7,093 nt of DNA, taken from positions 1-7,093 of the forward strand of contig MERZ01000391.1 of assembly GCA_001770785.1 (NCBI GenBank), written 5' to 3'. Of the stretch, positions 5,359-7,093 are shown piece by piece. The stretch comes from Burkholderiales bacterium RIFCSPHIGHO2_12_FULL_61_11 (GTDB lineage: Bacteria; Pseudomonadota; Gammaproteobacteria; Burkholderiales; Burkholderiaceae_C). The notes under the pieces were generated by a model. That model was not told the origin of the DNA. It saw only the letters and a list, made by a program, of their open reading frames with translations, and ran no database searches. Every line of letters begins with the position of its first letter. The stretch's first letter is position 1. The position numbers and the translations under genes were made by a program.

Positions 5359-6798
5359 ATGGGTCAAAAGCTCAAGATAGCAGGCTGGATTTCAATTGGT
5401 GTCATGGCAGGCGCCCTTACCACGGTGCAGCTGCAAGCAGTTGCGCGCGGCGGTTTGGCGCCTTTGCCCCTGGAAGAGCTGCAACAGCTCGCGGCCGTCT
5501 TCGGAATGGTCAAGACAGATTATGTCGAGCCGGTCGACGAGAAAAAGCTCATCACCGACGCCATTTCCGGCATGGTCGCCAGCCTGGACCCGCACTCGAT
5601 CTACTTTGACAAAAAAACGTACAAGGAATTCCGCGAAGGCACGAGCGGCCGCTTTGTCGGCGTCGGTATCGAAATCAGCCAGGAAGACGGCCTGGTCAAG
5701 GTGATTTCGCCCATTGAAGGCTCGCCCGCCGACCGGGCCGGCCTGAAACCCAACGACCTGATCACCCGAATTGATGACTCAGCCGTCAAGGGCATGAGCC
5801 TGAATGACGCTGTCAAGAAAATGCGCGGCGAGCCAAAAACCAAGGTGCTGCTGACGATTTTCCGTAAAGAGGAAAACCGGACTTTTCAGGTCACCATCGT
5901 CCGCGAAGAAATCCGGACCCAGTCGGTGCGCAGCAAGGTGGTGGAACCTGGTTACGCCTGGATTCGCCTGAGCCAGTTCCAGGAACGCACGGTGGACGAC
6001 TTCGTGGCCAAGATCGAGCAGATCTACAAGCAGGAGCCCAAGCTCAAAGGCTTGGTGCTGGACCTGCGCAATGACCCGGGTGGCTTGCTCGATGCGGCGG
6101 TGGCGGTGTCCTCAGCCTTCTTGCCGGAGAACGTGACCGTGGTTTCAACCAACGGCCAGCTGGCTGAGAGCAAATTTACCTACAAGGCTTCGCCGGAGTT
6201 TTACCAGCGCCGCAACGGCTCCGACCCCCTCAAGGGCTTGCCCGCAGCGCTCAAAAGCGTGCCGCTGGTGGTGTTGGTGAATGAAGGTTCAGCATCTGCC
6301 AGCGAAATTGTGGCGGGTGCCCTGCAGGACCACAAGCGCGCCACCATCATGGGCAACCAGACCTTCGGCAAGGGCTCGGTCCAGACCGTGCGTCCGCTCG
6401 GTCCAGACACCGGCATCAAGCTGACCACGGCCCGCTACTACACCCCCACTGGCAAGTCGATTCAGGCGCGCGGCATCGTTCCCGATGTGATGGTGGACGA
6501 AACCGCCGAGGGTAGCCCGTTTGCCGCGCTGCGCACCCGCGAAGCCGATCTGGAAAAGCACCTGGGCAGCGGCCAGGGTGCCGAAGTCGTGGACCCGGGC
6601 CGGGAAAAAGCCCGCGAAGAAGCCTTGAAGCAACTCGAAGAAGAAGCCAGGAAGACACCCGAGCAGCGCCGTCCGCCAGAACTCGGCAGCGACAAGGACT
6701 TCCGCTTGGCGCAGGCGATCAACCAGCTCAAGGGGCGCCCGGTGCTGGTCAGCAAGACTGCCGTGGTCGAGACGAAAAACGAGAAAAAAGAAAACTAA
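5359..6798 (+). CDS. ctpA: C-terminal processing peptidase, S41 family
   Basis: This is a serine protease that cleaves near the C-termini of envelope proteins, anchored in the inner membrane with its domains in the periplasm. The 479-residue protein has an N-terminal hydrophobic signal/anchor (about 6-28, LKIAGWISIGVMAGALTTVQ), a helical segment with LITDAISGMVASLDPHS (64-80), and a PDZ domain (about 96-182, with GRFVGVGIEI and SPADRAGLKPNDLI). The S41 domain follows. The catalytic Ser-Lys pair is Ser313 in EGSASASEI (309-317) and Lys338 in TFGKGSVQT (335-343), 25 residues apart as in CtpA/CtpB enzymes, with Gln342 as the third active-site residue. The C-terminus (about 395-440) is highly charged and may form a coiled coil. 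Length is normal for bacterial CtpA. The start has a good GAAGG site. It lies between gpmA and a moeB-like gene; terminators on both sides suggest its own transcription unit. Confidence 0.96.
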   Translation: MGQKLKIAGWISIGVMAGALTTVQLQAVARGGLAPLPLEELQQLAAVFGMVKTDYVEPVDEKKLITDAISGMVASLDPHSIYFDKKTYKEFREGTSGRFVGVGIEISQEDGLVKVISPIEGSPADRAGLKPNDLITRIDDSAVKGMSLNDAVKKMRGEPKTKVLLTIFRKEENRTFQVTIVREEIRTQSVRSKVVEPGYAWIRLSQFQERTVDDFVAKIEQIYKQEPKLKGLVLDLRNDPGGLLDAAVAVSSAFLPENVTVVSTNGQLAESKFTYKASPEFYQRRNGSDPLKGLPAALKSVPLVVLVNEGSASASEIVAGALQDHKRATIMGNQTFGKGSVQTVRPLGPDTGIKLTTARYYTPTGKSIQARGIVPDVMVDETAEGSPFAALRTREADLEKHLGSGQGAEVVDPGREKAREEALKQLEEEARKTPEQRRPPELGSDKDFRLAQAINQLKGRPVLVSKTAVVETKNEKKEN

Positions 6799-6812
6799 GT
6801 CAGACAAGGCTC

Positions 6813-6854
6813 AGGCCGACAGGCGTTAACGCGCCCAAGTCGGCCTTTTGTTTT
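6813..6854 (+). terminator. Intrinsic terminator after ctpA
   Basis: AGGCCGAC (6813-6820) pairs perfectly with GTCGGCCT (6839-6846), followed by TTTGTTTT. The loop contains the palindrome GCGTTAACGC (6823-6832), which can form an inner hairpin. It begins 15 bases after the ctpA stop and ends 7 bases before the next ATG. Confidence 0.85.
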
Positions 6855-6861
6855 CCTTCCC

Positions 6862-7093
6862 ATGAACGACGAACAGCTGCTTCGCTATTCCCGGCACATC
6901 CTGCTCGACGAAATCGGCATTGAAGGGCAGGAAAAACTGCTGGCTTCACAGGTGCTGATGGTTGGCGCGGGCGGCCTGGGATCGCCAGTGGCCCTGTACC
7001 TCGGCAGTGCCGGCGTCGGCCGCATCACTGTGATTGACCACGACCGTGTGGAGGCCACCAACCTGCAGCGACAAATTGCCCACAACCTGGCGC
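6862..7093 (+). CDS. MoeB/ThiF/HesA-family adenylyltransferase (partial, N-terminus)
   Basis: The first 77 residues of an E1-like enzyme are present; the rest is cut by the window end. Members adenylate the C-terminal glycine of a small ubiquitin-fold sulfur carrier (MoaD for molybdopterin, ThiS for thiamine). The product starts MNDEQLLRYSRHILLDEIG, the usual opening of this family. The ATP-binding GAGGLG motif follows (35-40), then VIDHDRVEATNLQRQ (57-71), with Asp59/Asp61 and the N-LQRQ segment typical of the nucleotide site. The zinc-binding cysteines and the active-site cysteine are not in the window, so MoeB and ThiF cannot be told apart; MoeB is more likely from the N-terminal wording. 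ATG 6862 follows TTTTCCTTCCC, with no Shine-Dalgarno, and sits immediately after the ctpA terminator, so its promoter must overlap that terminator, or it is expressed by readthrough. Confidence 0.9.
   Translation, partial: MNDEQLLRYSRHILLDEIGIEGQEKLLASQVLMVGAGGLGSPVALYLGSAGVGRITVIDHDRVEATNLQRQIAHNLA

Noticed and set aside
6289..6807. 172-codon minus-strand frame opposite ctpA
   Set aside because: It is a shadow of the S41 peptidase frame, with no recognisable domain.
1..7093. CRISPR array, tRNA or rRNA genes
   Set aside because: No regularly spaced direct repeats, and no tRNA or rRNA signature sequences, were seen on either strand.

Overview
The window reads as a piece of a GC-rich betaproteobacterial chromosome, most likely Burkholderiales/Comamonadaceae (Rhodoferax- or Polaromonas-like). 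This rests on the style of the housekeeping proteins, the gene order, and an interspersed repeat of the form TTTTGATAGC...CGATTTA that I associate with that family from memory. No taxonomic search was possible.

Left part (1-1830) is accessory or decayed DNA. It holds the last 87 codons of a DUF4143-type ATPase and about 320 bases with no convincing gene (one repeat copy, one perfect hairpin). Next comes a broken C-terminal remnant of a type ISP-like restriction/DNA-methyltransferase protein. The remnant has a frameshift near 638, a sharp composition change near 975, and a stop codon that lies inside a second repeat copy.

Middle part (1831-4283, minus strand) is a housekeeping block transcribed right to left: membrane-anchored rhodanese (yibN-like) -> grxC -> secB -> gpsA. 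The same order occurs in Escherichia coli. It links redox/sulfur handling, protein export and phospholipid precursor synthesis. A stretch of gpsA (2445-2497) resembles the interspersed repeat and carries codons atypical for the gene.

Right part (4418-7093, plus strand) is divergent from that block: gpmA (glycolysis), a terminator, ctpA (S41 C-terminal processing protease), a second terminator, and the start of a moeB/thiF-like adenylyltransferase cut by the window edge. Each of these genes appears to have its own transcription unit.

I did not find a convincing new biological system. The most interesting signals are the repeat family and its apparent intrusion into coding sequence, and the mosaic, decayed type ISP gene lying between two repeat copies.
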